DNA of 64,000 nucleotides from Lewinella sp. JB7 (lineage in GTDB: Bacteria > Bacteroidota > Bacteroidia > Chitinophagales > Saprospiraceae), in NCBI RefSeq assembly GCF_024297185.1, contig NZ_JANCTD010000010.1:1-64000 (forward strand), read 5' to 3'. The translations under genes and the position numbers were made by a program. Below the pieces are notes generated by a model, which made no database searches, was not told the origin of the DNA, and worked only from the letters and a program-made list of their open reading frames with translations. This document shows positions 17,578 to 25,119 of this stretch, one piece after another; position 1 is the stretch's first letter, and the number at the start of each line of letters is the position of its first letter.

Positions 17578-17988
17578 GACGAAGTTGTCGAACACCTTGA
17601 CGGTCTGGAACTTCGCGGCGTGGTCCTCGACGAATTTGAGGTGGGTCGGCGAGACCTGGTAGGCATCGTGGCCCGCGACGTCATCGAACCAGAGGACGAG
17701 GGAGTAATCGAAGGAATTGTCAACCACGTCGCGGGAGGGCGTCGTAGCCGGTTTGCCGAGAAACACGCGGCGGACGGTGGGGGCGTTCTTGAGGTCGCGG
17801 ACACCCTGCTCGAAGGACTGCAGCTCGGCGGCGGAAAGGCCGTCGTTGAGCCAGAAGTACACGGTATGGGCCATGCCGGGATCGGTGGACTGGGACATAG
17901 GGGTTTGTTGGGCGTTCTGGGCTACGCAGCCGCTTGCGGCTAGTCCGATAATAAGCAGGAAAGGCAACAATTGCGCTGGGTAGATCAT
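17569..17988 (-). CDS. Dabb-domain lipoprotein
   Basis: A 139-residue protein. A signal peptide with lipobox LAASGC (Cys at about residue 21) is followed by a stress-responsive alpha/beta-barrel (Dabb) domain: MAHTVYFWLNDGLS, PTVRRVFLGKPA, DYSLVLWFDDVAGHDAYQVSPTHLKFVE. Dabb proteins are usually soluble and cytoplasmic, with roles from polyketide cyclisation to unknown. A lipid-anchored envelope version is less usual. No substrate is suggested by context. Confidence 0.8.
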   Translation of the reverse strand: MIYPAQLLPFLLIIGLAASGCVAQNAQQTPMSQSTDPGMAHTVYFWLNDGLSAAELQSFEQGVRDLKNAPTVRRVFLGKPATTPSRDVVDNSFDYSLVLWFDDVAGHDAYQVSPTHLKFVEDHAAKFQTVKVFDNFVLP

Positions 17989-18041
17989 TGAGTTAGCTTA
18001 AGTACGCGGCCAAGATACTTCCCCCGCGCCAACCCGTTGCT

Positions 18042-18671
18042 ATGACCGTTATCATCATTCTCATCACCGTTTTCGTCTCCTGGCAGGCCTTCAACAATCC
18101 CGAGCTGCGGAGTCGGCTGATGTTCATTCCGACCGCCGTGAAGGACCGCGGGGAATACTACCGGTTTCTGACCCACGGCTTCGTGCACGCCGATTTTCAG
18201 CACTTGCTGTTCAATATGTGGGCGCTGTACATTTTCGGGCAGGCCGCCGAGGACATCTTTCAGTTGTACCTCTTCGGTCCGGCCTTCGGGAAGGTGGCTT
18301 ATCTGCTGTTCTACTGTCTGGCGATAGTAGCGGCGAGCGTTCCGGACTACCTGCGGCACCAGGACAATCGGGCTTACGCCAGCCTGGGCGCTTCGGGGGG
18401 CGTGGCGGCCATGATCTGGCCCTACATCATGTGGATGCCGTGGGCCTGGTTCATCTTCCCGCCCCTGCCGGCCATATTCATCGGCATCGGGTACATCGCC
18501 TACTCCCACTATGCCGACAAACGGGGCGGCAGCAACGTCGGGCACAACGCTCACCTGTGGGGGGCCGTCTTTGGACTCGTGGCCTACGTATCGCTCTCGC
18601 TTGCCTACGAGCCCGGACTCATGATCGAGTTCATAGCGCGTCTGCTGCAGCCGCAGGGGCCTAATTTCTAG
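18042..18671 (+). CDS. Rhomboid-family intramembrane serine protease
   Basis: A 209-residue polytopic membrane protein with about six transmembrane segments. The L1-loop/TM2 motif is HGFVHADFQHLLFNMWAL. The serine motif is SLGASGGVAAM (near residue 121). The catalytic histidine is in VGHNAHLWGA (near residue 168). The Ser-His dyad is complete, so the protein should be active. The substrate is unknown. It is divergent from the Dabb lipoprotein gene with 53 bp between starts. Confidence 0.9.
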   Translation: MTVIIILITVFVSWQAFNNPELRSRLMFIPTAVKDRGEYYRFLTHGFVHADFQHLLFNMWALYIFGQAAEDIFQLYLFGPAFGKVAYLLFYCLAIVAASVPDYLRHQDNRAYASLGASGGVAAMIWPYIMWMPWAWFIFPPLPAIFIGIGYIAYSHYADKRGGSNVGHNAHLWGAVFGLVAYVSLSLAYEPGLMIEFIARLLQPQGPNF

Positions 18672-18723
18672 GGGTTCGCCTTCTTCCCGGATTCCGGGGG
18701 TCCTATACCACCGGCCTGCTTCG

Positions 18724-18731
18724 TACCTTTG
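18724..18731 (+). promoter_or_regulatory. ychF promoter -7 box
   Basis: TACCTTTG followed by CGG, 27 nt before the ychF ATG. Confidence 0.65.
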
Positions 18732-18758
18732 CGGTCCTTTAGCAAAACCTGAGAAGAT

Positions 18759-19856
18759 ATGGGACTTAAGTGTGGCATCGTGGGCCTGCCGAACGTGGGC
18801 AAATCAACGCTGTTCAATGCGCTGACATCGGCCAAGGCACTCGCGGCCAACTACCCCTTCGCGACGAAAGATCCGAACCTGGGCGTCATCACCGTCCCCA
18901 ATCCCCGACTGGATAAGCTGGAAGAGCTCGTCAATCCGCAGAAGGTCATCCCCACCACCGTCGATATCGTAGATATCGCCGGCCTCATCAAGGGCGCGAG
19001 CAAGGGCGAGGGCCTGGGTAACCAGTTCCTGGGCAACATCCGCGAGACCGACGCCATCCTGCACGTCGTACGCTGCTTCGAGGACGACAACGTCGTGCAC
19101 GTAGACGGCAACGTGGATCCGGTGCGCGACAAGATGATCATAGACACCGAACTGATCCTTAAGGACATCGAGACCGTCGAGAAGAAAGTAGATAAGTTCC
19201 GCCGGACTGCCAAGAGTGGCGACAAGGAAGCCCGCCGCGTCGTCGACGTGGGGGAAGCCCTGCTGGCCCACCTGGAAAGCGAAAAGCCCGCCCGCAGTTT
19301 CGAAACCACGGAGGACGGGGAGCAAGTCGTGAAGGAACTGCTGCTGCTGACCGCCAAGCCCATTCTATACGTCTGCAACGTCGACATCGACAGCATCGAG
19401 GAGGGCAACGCCCACACCGCCGCCTTCCGCGAGGCCGTGGCCGGGGAAAACGCCGAAGTCATCCTGATCTCCGCGGGCATCGAGGCCGACATTGCCGAAC
19501 TGGAAACCCGGGAGGAGCGGGCTGAATTCATCGAGGAGATGGGGCTCACCGAACCGGGCGTCAACAAGGTCATCCGGGCCAGCTACGAGCTACTCGACCT
19601 GATCACCTACTTCACGGCGGGCGAAAAGGAGGTACGCGCCTGGACGATTCACCGCGGCACGAAAGCACCCGGAGCCGCCGGGGTCATCCACACCGACTTT
19701 GAGAAGGGCTTCATTCGCGCCGAGGTCATTCACTACGCGGACTACGTCACCTACGGTTCCGAAGCGGCGGCACGCGACAACGGAAAACTAAACGTGGAGG
19801 GTAAGGAATACGTGGTGCAGGACGGTGACGTGATGCACTTTAGGTTTAATGTGTAG
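18759..19856 (+). CDS. ychF: Ribosome-binding ATPase YchF (OLA1 family)
   Basis: A 365-residue Obg-like P-loop protein that prefers ATP. The P-loop GLPNVGKST is at residues 8-16, followed by DIVDIAGLIKGASKGEGLGN. The coiled-coil insertion is at about 130-200. The NxxE-type motif that replaces NKxD lies in YVCNVD. A C-terminal TGS domain ends DGDVMHFRFNV. Length matches the family (363). It is linked to translation and the redox stress response. An own promoter lies at 18724. Confidence 0.95.
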   Translation: MGLKCGIVGLPNVGKSTLFNALTSAKALAANYPFATKDPNLGVITVPNPRLDKLEELVNPQKVIPTTVDIVDIAGLIKGASKGEGLGNQFLGNIRETDAILHVVRCFEDDNVVHVDGNVDPVRDKMIIDTELILKDIETVEKKVDKFRRTAKSGDKEARRVVDVGEALLAHLESEKPARSFETTEDGEQVVKELLLLTAKPILYVCNVDIDSIEEGNAHTAAFREAVAGENAEVILISAGIEADIAELETREERAEFIEEMGLTEPGVNKVIRASYELLDLITYFTAGEKEVRAWTIHRGTKAPGAAGVIHTDFEKGFIRAEVIHYADYVTYGSEAAARDNGKLNVEGKEYVVQDGDVMHFRFNV

Positions 19857-19921
19857 AGGGGTTGGGTGAGTGGATGTTGAACCTGAGTCGGGGGGCCGGG
19901 TTAGGTGGGAAACGTTGCCTT

Positions 19922-20212
19922 ATGTCTAAGCCCCTGTACCTTATCGCCCAGTTTGAACTGAACCAGCCGGATGAGTTCGCCCCTACGTTTGCCGCCCACG
20001 CCGCAGCCAGTCGGGATAAGCCCGGGTGCCGATTCTTCTACCTGATCCGTGATCGGGAAAATCCCGCCAAGTTCGCCACGATGGAGTGCTGGGAAACCTA
20101 CGAACACTTCGAGCAACACGTCGCCGATGACGAGCACGCCGCCTTTCACAGTCAGATCAAGCGGTACTGGAAAGGTGAGCCGGAGGTGATGGAAGCGGAT
20201 GTAGTGGAGTAG
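19922..20212 (+). CDS. Antibiotic-biosynthesis-monooxygenase-like (ABM/YgiN) protein
   Basis: A 96-residue single-domain ferredoxin-like protein. Family features are CRFFYLIRDRENPAKFATMECWETYEHFEQHVADDEHAAF. ABM/YgiN proteins include quinol monooxygenases and haem-degrading enzymes, and many have no known substrate. ATG 19922 is chosen because upstream in-frame codons give no conserved sequence. It ends just before the GGTAGGGT palindromic repeat. Confidence 0.75.
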   Translation: MSKPLYLIAQFELNQPDEFAPTFAAHAAASRDKPGCRFFYLIRDRENPAKFATMECWETYEHFEQHVADDEHAAFHSQIKRYWKGEPEVMEADVVE

Positions 20213-20326
20213 TGGTAGGGTGGTAGGGTGGTAGGGTGGTAGTATGGTAGGGTGGTAATGTGGTACCATACTACCACCCTACCATATTACCACCCTACCA
20301 CTCTACCATACTACCACATTGCTACC
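20211..20326. repeat. GGTAGGGT repeat tract forming a giant imperfect palindrome
   Basis: The left half is made of repeated GTGGTAGGGT-type units and the right half of their complements (ACCCTACCAC), meeting at GGTACC (20262-20267). Around this centre the two arms match over about 35 bp with three mismatches and continue less perfectly to about 50 bp. It lies between convergent genes and could fold into a very long hairpin in either transcript. It has no clear T-tract, so it may be a bidirectional stop, an RNA-stability element or a selfish repeat. Confidence 0.75.
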
Positions 20327-21401
20327 TAACCTTATTCACGATCGCGTCCTGATGATCGATGCTTTCCTGGTGAATGGCCCGTAGGTATCTCTCCATGAAG
20401 GCTTCGCTGAGTCCGTGGGCTTTTCCGGCGCGGGAGGCTTCCTGAAGGATGGCTTCCCAGCGGTTTTCCTGCAGGACGGCGATGTTACGTTCGGCTTTGA
20501 ACTCCCCGATCTGGTCGGACAACTTCATGCGGCGGCCGATCATGCCGATCAGGTCGCTGTCGATCTCGTCGATTTGCCGGCGGAGCTCGGTGAGCGGTTC
20601 CATTTCCATCTCGTCGACGGTGGGTTTGCGCAGGCGGAGGTTCTGGAGAAGTTCGCCGAAAACCTGGGGGGTGATCTGCTGGGAGGCATCGGACCAGGCT
20701 TCGTCGGGACGGGGGTGGACTTCCGTCATCAGACCGTCGTACTTGAGATTCAGGGCTTCCTGAGCGACTTCAGCGAGCATGTGGCGGTTCCCGCAGATGT
20801 GGCTGTTGTCGACTACCATTTGCAGATCGGGGAAGCGGCGCTTCATGTCGATGGCCATCTGCCAGCGCGGTACGTTGCGGTAAATGGTTTCCCCGTGGTA
20901 GCTAAAACCGCGGTGAATCAGGCCAATGCGCGTGATACCGGCCTTGTAGATCCGTTCGACGGCGCCGATCCAGAGTCCGAGATCGGGGTTGATGGGATTT
21001 TTGATGAGAACGGGCACGTCGGCTCCGTTCAGGGCGTCCGCCACTTCCTGCACGCTGAAGGGATTCACCGTGGTGCGGGCGCCGATCCAGAGGACGTCGA
21101 TACCGGCCTTGAGACAGTCGTATACGTGACTGGCCTTGGCTACCTCGGTCGTTGTCTTCAGTCCGGTTTCTTCCTTTACCCGCTTGAGCCAGGAGAGTCC
21201 TTCGGTGCCGACGCCCTCGAAGCTGCCGGGACGCGTGCGGGGTTTCCAGATCCCGGAGCGGAACAGATCGACCTGATTGAGTTTGGCCAGGTCCTTGGCG
21301 CACTGCATGACCTGCCCTTCGGTTTCCGCGCTGCAAGGTCCGGCGATCACGATACCCCGTCCGGGTGTAGGCGGGATGACCTGTTTGATATTCATTTCCA
21401 T
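20322..21401 (-). CDS. Bifunctional DAHP synthase / chorismate mutase
   Basis: A 359-residue fusion. Residues 1 to about 255 are a DAHP synthase of the KDO8PS-like type: GRGIVIAGPCSAETEGQ, FRSGIWKPRTRPGSFEG, TEVAKASHVYDCLKAGIDVLWIG, HICGNRH and GLMTEVHPRPDEA. It condenses phosphoenolpyruvate and erythrose 4-phosphate to start the shikimate pathway. Residues about 268-355 are an AroQ-type chorismate mutase (LRRQIDEIDSDLIGMIGRRMKLSDQIGEFK). The fusion lets one protein act at the entry and at the branch to Phe/Tyr. It is the last gene of the attenuated Phe/Tyr operon. ATG 21401 is used, with a second ATG two codons later. Confidence 0.95.
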   Translation of the reverse strand: MEMNIKQVIPPTPGRGIVIAGPCSAETEGQVMQCAKDLAKLNQVDLFRSGIWKPRTRPGSFEGVGTEGLSWLKRVKEETGLKTTTEVAKASHVYDCLKAGIDVLWIGARTTVNPFSVQEVADALNGADVPVLIKNPINPDLGLWIGAVERIYKAGITRIGLIHRGFSYHGETIYRNVPRWQMAIDMKRRFPDLQMVVDNSHICGNRHMLAEVAQEALNLKYDGLMTEVHPRPDEAWSDASQQITPQVFGELLQNLRLRKPTVDEMEMEPLTELRRQIDEIDSDLIGMIGRRMKLSDQIGEFKAERNIAVLQENRWEAILQEASRAGKAHGLSEAFMERYLRAIHQESIDHQDAIVNKVR

Positions 21402-21464
21402 GGTAGAGTTATTTTACTGATTTTGAGTAGTGTAGCCTGAGCTTCCGGCAGGAATAGTTCAAAG

Positions 21465-22307
21465 TTACTTGAGGATCTTTTCGATTTGGTTGGCGCGACG
21501 GATGCGTTCGTAGAAGCCGTCGAAGTCACGTTTAATGAGCTGGGTGCGGAAGCGGGCGAGTTGCTCGATGTGTTCGTCGAGTACGTCGAGTACGTAGTCG
21601 CGATTTTGCCGAAAGATCGGCACCCACATATCGGGGGAGCTCTTCGCCAGCCGCACCGTGGAACCGAAGCCGGAACTCGCGAGCTCGAAAATGCGCTGCT
21701 CGTCCTTCTCCTTTTCGAGCACGGTCAGGGCCAGCGCGAAACTGGCGATGTGGGATATGTGACTGACGTAAGCGCAGTGCAGGTCGTGGGCCGATCGATC
21801 GAGGTGGGTGAAGTTCATGCCCGCGCAACTGAACACCCGCTTGGCCGTATCCACGGCGTCCGGATCACTGTCCTGAGCGTCTACAATGACACAGGTTTTG
21901 CCGGCGAACAGATTGGGTACCGCAGCTTCCGGCCCACTGAACTCCGTGCCCGCCATCGGGTGACAGGCCACGAAGCGTCCGCGGTTCGGGTGGCCGCATA
22001 CCCCGTCGAGGAGACTCTCCTTCGTGGAGCCCACGTCTACCAGCGTCTGATCCGGCCGGATGCGGTCCAGCAATCGGGGGAGCAGGGTCAGCATGGCGTC
22101 CATGGGCGTTGCCAGTACGAGGAGATCGGCCTCCGCGACGCCGGCTTCCAGGGGCATATCGTCGTCGATGAGCCGCCGGCGTACCGCCTTGTCCAGATTA
22201 TGCTGACTGGCGTCCATGCCGATCACCCGGCTGGCCAGTCCGCTCTCCTTCAGGCTGATGGCCAACGATCCGCCGATCAGGCCGATTCCGATAATGCCGA
22301 CTACCAT
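21465..22307 (-). CDS. tyrA: Prephenate dehydrogenase
   Basis: A protein of 280 residues from ATG 22307. It makes 4-hydroxyphenylpyruvate from prephenate with NAD(P). The Rossmann motif VGIIGIGLIGGS is at the N-terminus. DVGSTKE, FVACHPMAGTEFSGPEAA and YVSHISHIASFAL mark the prephenate site. The long upstream open frame lies inside the aminotransferase gene and is rejected. The start overlaps the aminotransferase stop by 7 nt, implying translational coupling. No fused chorismate mutase is present because that domain is on the next gene's product. Confidence 0.95.
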   Translation of the reverse strand: MVVGIIGIGLIGGSLAISLKESGLASRVIGMDASQHNLDKAVRRRLIDDDMPLEAGVAEADLLVLATPMDAMLTLLPRLLDRIRPDQTLVDVGSTKESLLDGVCGHPNRGRFVACHPMAGTEFSGPEAAVPNLFAGKTCVIVDAQDSDPDAVDTAKRVFSCAGMNFTHLDRSAHDLHCAYVSHISHIASFALALTVLEKEKDEQRIFELASSGFGSTVRLAKSSPDMWVPIFRQNRDYVLDVLDEHIEQLARFRTQLIKRDFDGFYERIRRANQIEKILK

Positions 22308-23530
22308 GATCGCTCGCTTTTGGAGACATCGCCGGATACGGCACTCCGGGGCGAAAGTCGCCGCAGGGCTTCCTCCAGTACCGCTACGGGGCTGCACAAA
22401 CTGATGCGTACGTAAGCTTCTCCGGCGGAACCGAAGATGCCTCCCGGCGTGATGAAAACGTCGTGGTCGTAGAGGGCGCGGTCGCAGGTCCCGTATCCAT
22501 CGGAAGAGCCGGCGCATTTGGCCCAGACGAACAGCCCGACCTGTTGCCGGTCGTAGGTACAGCCCAGGACGTCCATGATTCGGAAGGCTGCGGCCTGACG
22601 GTCGCGGTAGGTGTCGTTCAGTCCGTCGTACCAGTCCCGGTCGAGGCCCAGGGCGACCGTCGCGGCCCGCTGTACGGGCAGGAACATGCCGCTGTCCATA
22701 TTGGACTTGAACCGGAGTACGGTCCGCAGGTAAGCTTCCGCGCCCGCCAGCACGCCGACGCGCCAACCGGCCATGTTCTGCGCCTTGCTCAGGCTGGAAA
22801 GCTCCAGGGCTACCGCCCGGGCTCCGGGCACGGAGAGGATACTCTGCACGGAATCCGTGAGAATGAACGCGTAAGGGTTATCGTTGACCAACAGGATCCC
22901 GTTGCGGCGGGCGAAGTCCACGAGCCGGCCGAAGAATTCGGGGGGGGCCGTGGCACCGGTCGGCATGTGCGGATAGTTGATCCACATGATCTTGACGCGC
23001 TCGAGGCCGGCGGCTTCCAGCGCCTCCAGATCGGGCAGCCAGCCGCCGGCTTCGTTGAGCGGGTAGTCGCGCACTACCCCACCGGCGAGCTCGGTGGCCG
23101 ACCGGTACGTCGGGTATCCGGGATTGGGGACCAGCACCTCATCGCCGGGATTGAGGAAGGCCATGCTGATGTGCATGATACCCTCCTTGCTGCCCATCAG
23201 CGGGAGGAGTTCGGTGGCGGGGTCGAGGGGAACGCCGAAATAGTTAGCGTACCAACGGGCAAAGGCGGCGCGCAGCTCCGGAGTGCCGACGTAGGGCTGG
23301 TAACCGTGGCTGTCCGGGCGGTGCGCGCTTTCGGTTAGGGCGGCGATCACCTGCGGTGCCGGGGGCAGGTCGGGGCTCCCGATGCCTAAGTTGAGGATGT
23401 CCTTACCGGCGGCGCGCAGCGCGGCGATCTCCCGCAGTTTGGTGCTGAAGTAGTATTCCTGGGTGTCGCCTAGTCGGTCGCTGACCGGGATCACGGGGCG
23501 TACGGCCGGGGGGGGTGCGGTATCTTTCAT
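22301..23530 (-). CDS. PLP-dependent class I/II aminotransferase, probably aromatic
   Basis: A 409-residue fold-type I aminotransferase. Visible features are the N-terminal LNLGIGSPDLPPAPQVI, PNPGYPTYRSA, NYPHMPTGA, VNDNPYAF and the PLP lysine in SSLSKAQNMAGWRVG. Its place between pheA and tyrA suggests that it transaminates phenylpyruvate and 4-hydroxyphenylpyruvate, giving Phe and Tyr. The specificity is inferred from position only; close relatives also include LL-diaminopimelate and aspartate aminotransferases. Confidence 0.88.
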   Translation of the reverse strand: MKDTAPPPAVRPVIPVSDRLGDTQEYYFSTKLREIAALRAAGKDILNLGIGSPDLPPAPQVIAALTESAHRPDSHGYQPYVGTPELRAAFARWYANYFGVPLDPATELLPLMGSKEGIMHISMAFLNPGDEVLVPNPGYPTYRSATELAGGVVRDYPLNEAGGWLPDLEALEAAGLERVKIMWINYPHMPTGATAPPEFFGRLVDFARRNGILLVNDNPYAFILTDSVQSILSVPGARAVALELSSLSKAQNMAGWRVGVLAGAEAYLRTVLRFKSNMDSGMFLPVQRAATVALGLDRDWYDGLNDTYRDRQAAAFRIMDVLGCTYDRQQVGLFVWAKCAGSSDGYGTCDRALYDHDVFITPGGIFGSAGEAYVRISLCSPVAVLEEALRRLSPRSAVSGDVSKSERSW

Positions 23531-23535
23531 GGGAA

Positions 23536-24387
23536 TCAGGGTTTTTCGCCGGCCGGGTATACTCCCTGGATGCGTAGTTCCTTGGTGATCGGGCGGATTC
23601 CGGCGAGAGCTTCGGTCAGGGTAATCGAGCCGTTGAGCAGGAAATCGACGTAGAAGCGGTACTGCCAGGGGCGACCGACGATGGGGGCACTCTGGATTTT
23701 GGTCAGGTTGATCTTGTAGGCATCCAGCACCATGAGCACGCGGGACAGACTACCGGCCTCGTGGCTTACCGAGAAGCTCATACTTACCTTGTTACCCTCA
23801 TCCTGCTGCGTTTCGCGGCCGCGCTCCAGGACGAGGAAGCGGGTATGGTTGAGCTTATTGGTCTCGATGCCGCTCGCCAGGATTTCCAGTCCGTAGAGGC
23901 GGGCGGCCAGGGTGTGGGCTACCGCTCCGCGGGTGCGGTCGTTACTTTCCCGGACGTGGAGGGCGCTGAGGGCCGTATCGACCGATTCCACGAGTCTGAT
24001 CTTCGGCCAGGCCTTGAAGAATTCCCGCACCTGTACCAGGGCGATGGGGTGGGAATAGACTTCCCGCAGTTCGTCGATGCGCACGCCGGGCAGTGCCATC
24101 AGGTTTTGGCGGATGCGTAAGTAGACTTCTCCCGTGATGCGGACATTGGATCGGTGGAGCAGATCGTAATTGGCCATCAGGCTACCGGCCAGGGTGTTCT
24201 CGATGGCCATGAGGGCCACGTCGGATTCCCCGCTTTCGACCTGTCCGATCACGTCGGCGAAGGTGTGGCCGGGTACCGTTACGACCTCGCGGTCGCGGTA
24301 ATGTTCCCGGGCGGCGGCTTCGTGAAAAGCTCCGGCGTAGCCCTGGATACTGACGCGGATTTGCTGGGTTGCGGTAGCTGGAGGCAT
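23536..24387 (-). CDS. pheA: Prephenate dehydratase with ACT domain
   Basis: A 283-residue enzyme converting prephenate to phenylpyruvate. The PDT domain opens with VSIQGYAGAFHEAAAREHY and includes ALMAIENTLAGSL and the catalytic NHTRFLVLER. The C-terminal ACT domain (from about residue 200: SMSFSVSHEAGSLSRVLMVLDAY) should bind Phe for feedback inhibition, although the usual ESRP motif is not conserved (SAPIVGRP). No chorismate mutase is fused. It is the first structural gene after the aromatic attenuator. Confidence 0.95.
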   Translation of the reverse strand: MPPATATQQIRVSIQGYAGAFHEAAAREHYRDREVVTVPGHTFADVIGQVESGESDVALMAIENTLAGSLMANYDLLHRSNVRITGEVYLRIRQNLMALPGVRIDELREVYSHPIALVQVREFFKAWPKIRLVESVDTALSALHVRESNDRTRGAVAHTLAARLYGLEILASGIETNKLNHTRFLVLERGRETQQDEGNKVSMSFSVSHEAGSLSRVLMVLDAYKINLTKIQSAPIVGRPWQYRFYVDFLLNGSITLTEALAGIRPITKELRIQGVYPAGEKP

Positions 24388-24401
24388 GGAAGGATTAAAA
24401 T

Positions 24402-24432
24402 AAAAAAGCGGTACCCATCAGTGGGGGACCGC
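24402..24432 (-). terminator. Attenuator terminator before pheA
   Basis: On the minus strand GCGGTCCCC and GGGTACCGC form a 9-bp stem with one mismatch and a 7-nt loop, followed by six T. It sits 14 nt upstream of the pheA ATG and after the leader peptide, so it terminates before the operon when the leader is translated without stalling. Confidence 0.9.
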
Positions 24433-24483
24433 TCGTGCTGTTACTTCTGTTTCGTGTGTTCAGCGCCCCCCTACTCGCGTAGG
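24423..24483 (-). promoter_or_regulatory. Aromatic attenuator: alternative RNA segments
   Basis: Segment 1 (CCTAC, 24479-24483) pairs with segment 2 (GTAGG...) around a GCGA tetraloop. Segment 2 (GTAGGGGGG, 24466-24474) can instead pair with segment 3 (GTCCCCC, 24423-24429), which is the 5' arm of the terminator. A ribosome stalled on the Phe/Tyr/Trp codons would cover segment 1, free segment 2 and block the terminator. This is the classical four-segment logic, with pairings deduced by eye. Confidence 0.75.
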
Positions 24484-24524
24484 CAGTAAAAGCTAAACCA
24501 GAAATAGAAGGTGGAATTCATCAT
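24471..24524 (-). CDS. pheL: Aromatic leader peptide of the pheA operon
   Basis: A 17-residue ORF reading MMNSTFYFWFSFYCLRE. It holds four Phe, two Tyr and one Trp within nine codons, followed by a stop and then an intrinsic terminator upstream of pheA. It is far too biased to be chance. It should act as the sensor of charged tRNA-Phe (and Tyr/Trp) in attenuation. Eight of the nine codons from the first Phe to Cys start with U, the codon class read by MiaA/MiaB-modified tRNAs. It has no visible Shine-Dalgarno, as is usual in this phylum. Confidence 0.88.
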   Translation of the reverse strand: MMNSTFYFWFSFYCLRE

Positions 24525-24531
24525 TATGCGA

Positions 24532-24539
24532 CAAAGCTA
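24532..24539 (-). promoter_or_regulatory. Phe/Tyr operon promoter -7 box
   Basis: Minus-strand TAGCTTTG is a full match to TAnnTTTG and ends 7 nt before the leader peptide ATG at 24524. Confidence 0.75.
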
Positions 24540-24553
24540 TGGCACCCGAATGG

Positions 24554-24570
24554 AACAACAAAATGTTGTT
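24554..24570. repeat. Palindrome AACAACA/TGTTGTT in a divergent promoter region
   Basis: Perfect 7-bp arms separated by AAA, located 15-31 bp upstream of the Phe/Tyr operon -7 box, where the -33 region would be, and on the side facing the divergent lipoprotein gene. It could be a repressor or activator site for the aromatic operon. Confidence 0.45.
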
Positions 24571-24610
24571 ATGGCAAGTGCTTACCGATGAAGGGTTACG
24601 GGCGGCGGGG

Positions 24611-24618
24611 TATCTTTG
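24611..24618 (+). promoter_or_regulatory. -7 box for the lipoprotein-DUF368-aroE operon
   Basis: TATCTTTG followed by CGCG is a full match to TAnnTTTG and ends 18 nt before the ATG at 24637. It overlaps a TTG at 24616 that could otherwise be mistaken for a start codon. Confidence 0.7.
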
Positions 24619-24636
24619 CGCGCTAAACTTCTCCGG

Positions 24637-25119
24637 ATGCGTCTGCCCCTACTTTTAATCACCCTATTCATCATCTCCGCCTGCGGAAACGACGGTCGCA
24701 GCGGTTACCGCGACCTCGATCTTACGGCCTATAATATTCCCGTCACCATTCAGGCACCCGACAGTGCGAAGGTGGTTTCCGGCACCCTCTCCGGCGTGAT
24801 CGATGATATCACGGTCAAAAGTCCCGCCGATCGCTTCGCCGTACAAATTCTGGCCAGTACCGCCGCCACCAACGATATGGCTCGCCTGAAGGCCGAGGAA
24901 CTGGAATTGGTGCGCGACAACCGCTACTTCGAGCGGATCGTCACGGAGGAGCCCCAGGGCTTCGTGTTCGAAAACAAGATCGACAGCATTTCCGCCTACG
25001 GCTTCCGCTACATCGTCTACCGCGGCGACCGGGAGATCGTGTTTCAGAACTCCTTCGACGGCGTATTTACGCTACCCGAAGTGGAAACGATGTACAACAG
25101 CGTAAAACCCGCCCGGTAG
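24637..25119 (+). CDS. Hypothetical lipoprotein
   Basis: A 160-residue protein with a signal peptide and lipobox (MRLPLLLITLFIISACG, Cys at residue 16). The mature part is mixed alpha/beta with no recognised family: a segment around VTIQAPDSAKVVSGTL, then YGFRYIVYRGDREIVFQNSF. The TAG stop is immediately followed by the ATG of the DUF368 gene, so it is probably co-translated with that transporter. Function is unknown. Confidence 0.75.
   Translation: MRLPLLLITLFIISACGNDGRSGYRDLDLTAYNIPVTIQAPDSAKVVSGTLSGVIDDITVKSPADRFAVQILASTAATNDMARLKAEELELVRDNRYFERIVTEEPQGFVFENKIDSISAYGFRYIVYRGDREIVFQNSFDGVFTLPEVETMYNSVKPAR

Noticed and set aside
22308-22766. N-terminal extension of tyrA
   Set aside because: The added residues come from an alternate frame of the aminotransferase gene; the Rossmann start MVVGIIGIG at 22307 is the family N-terminus.
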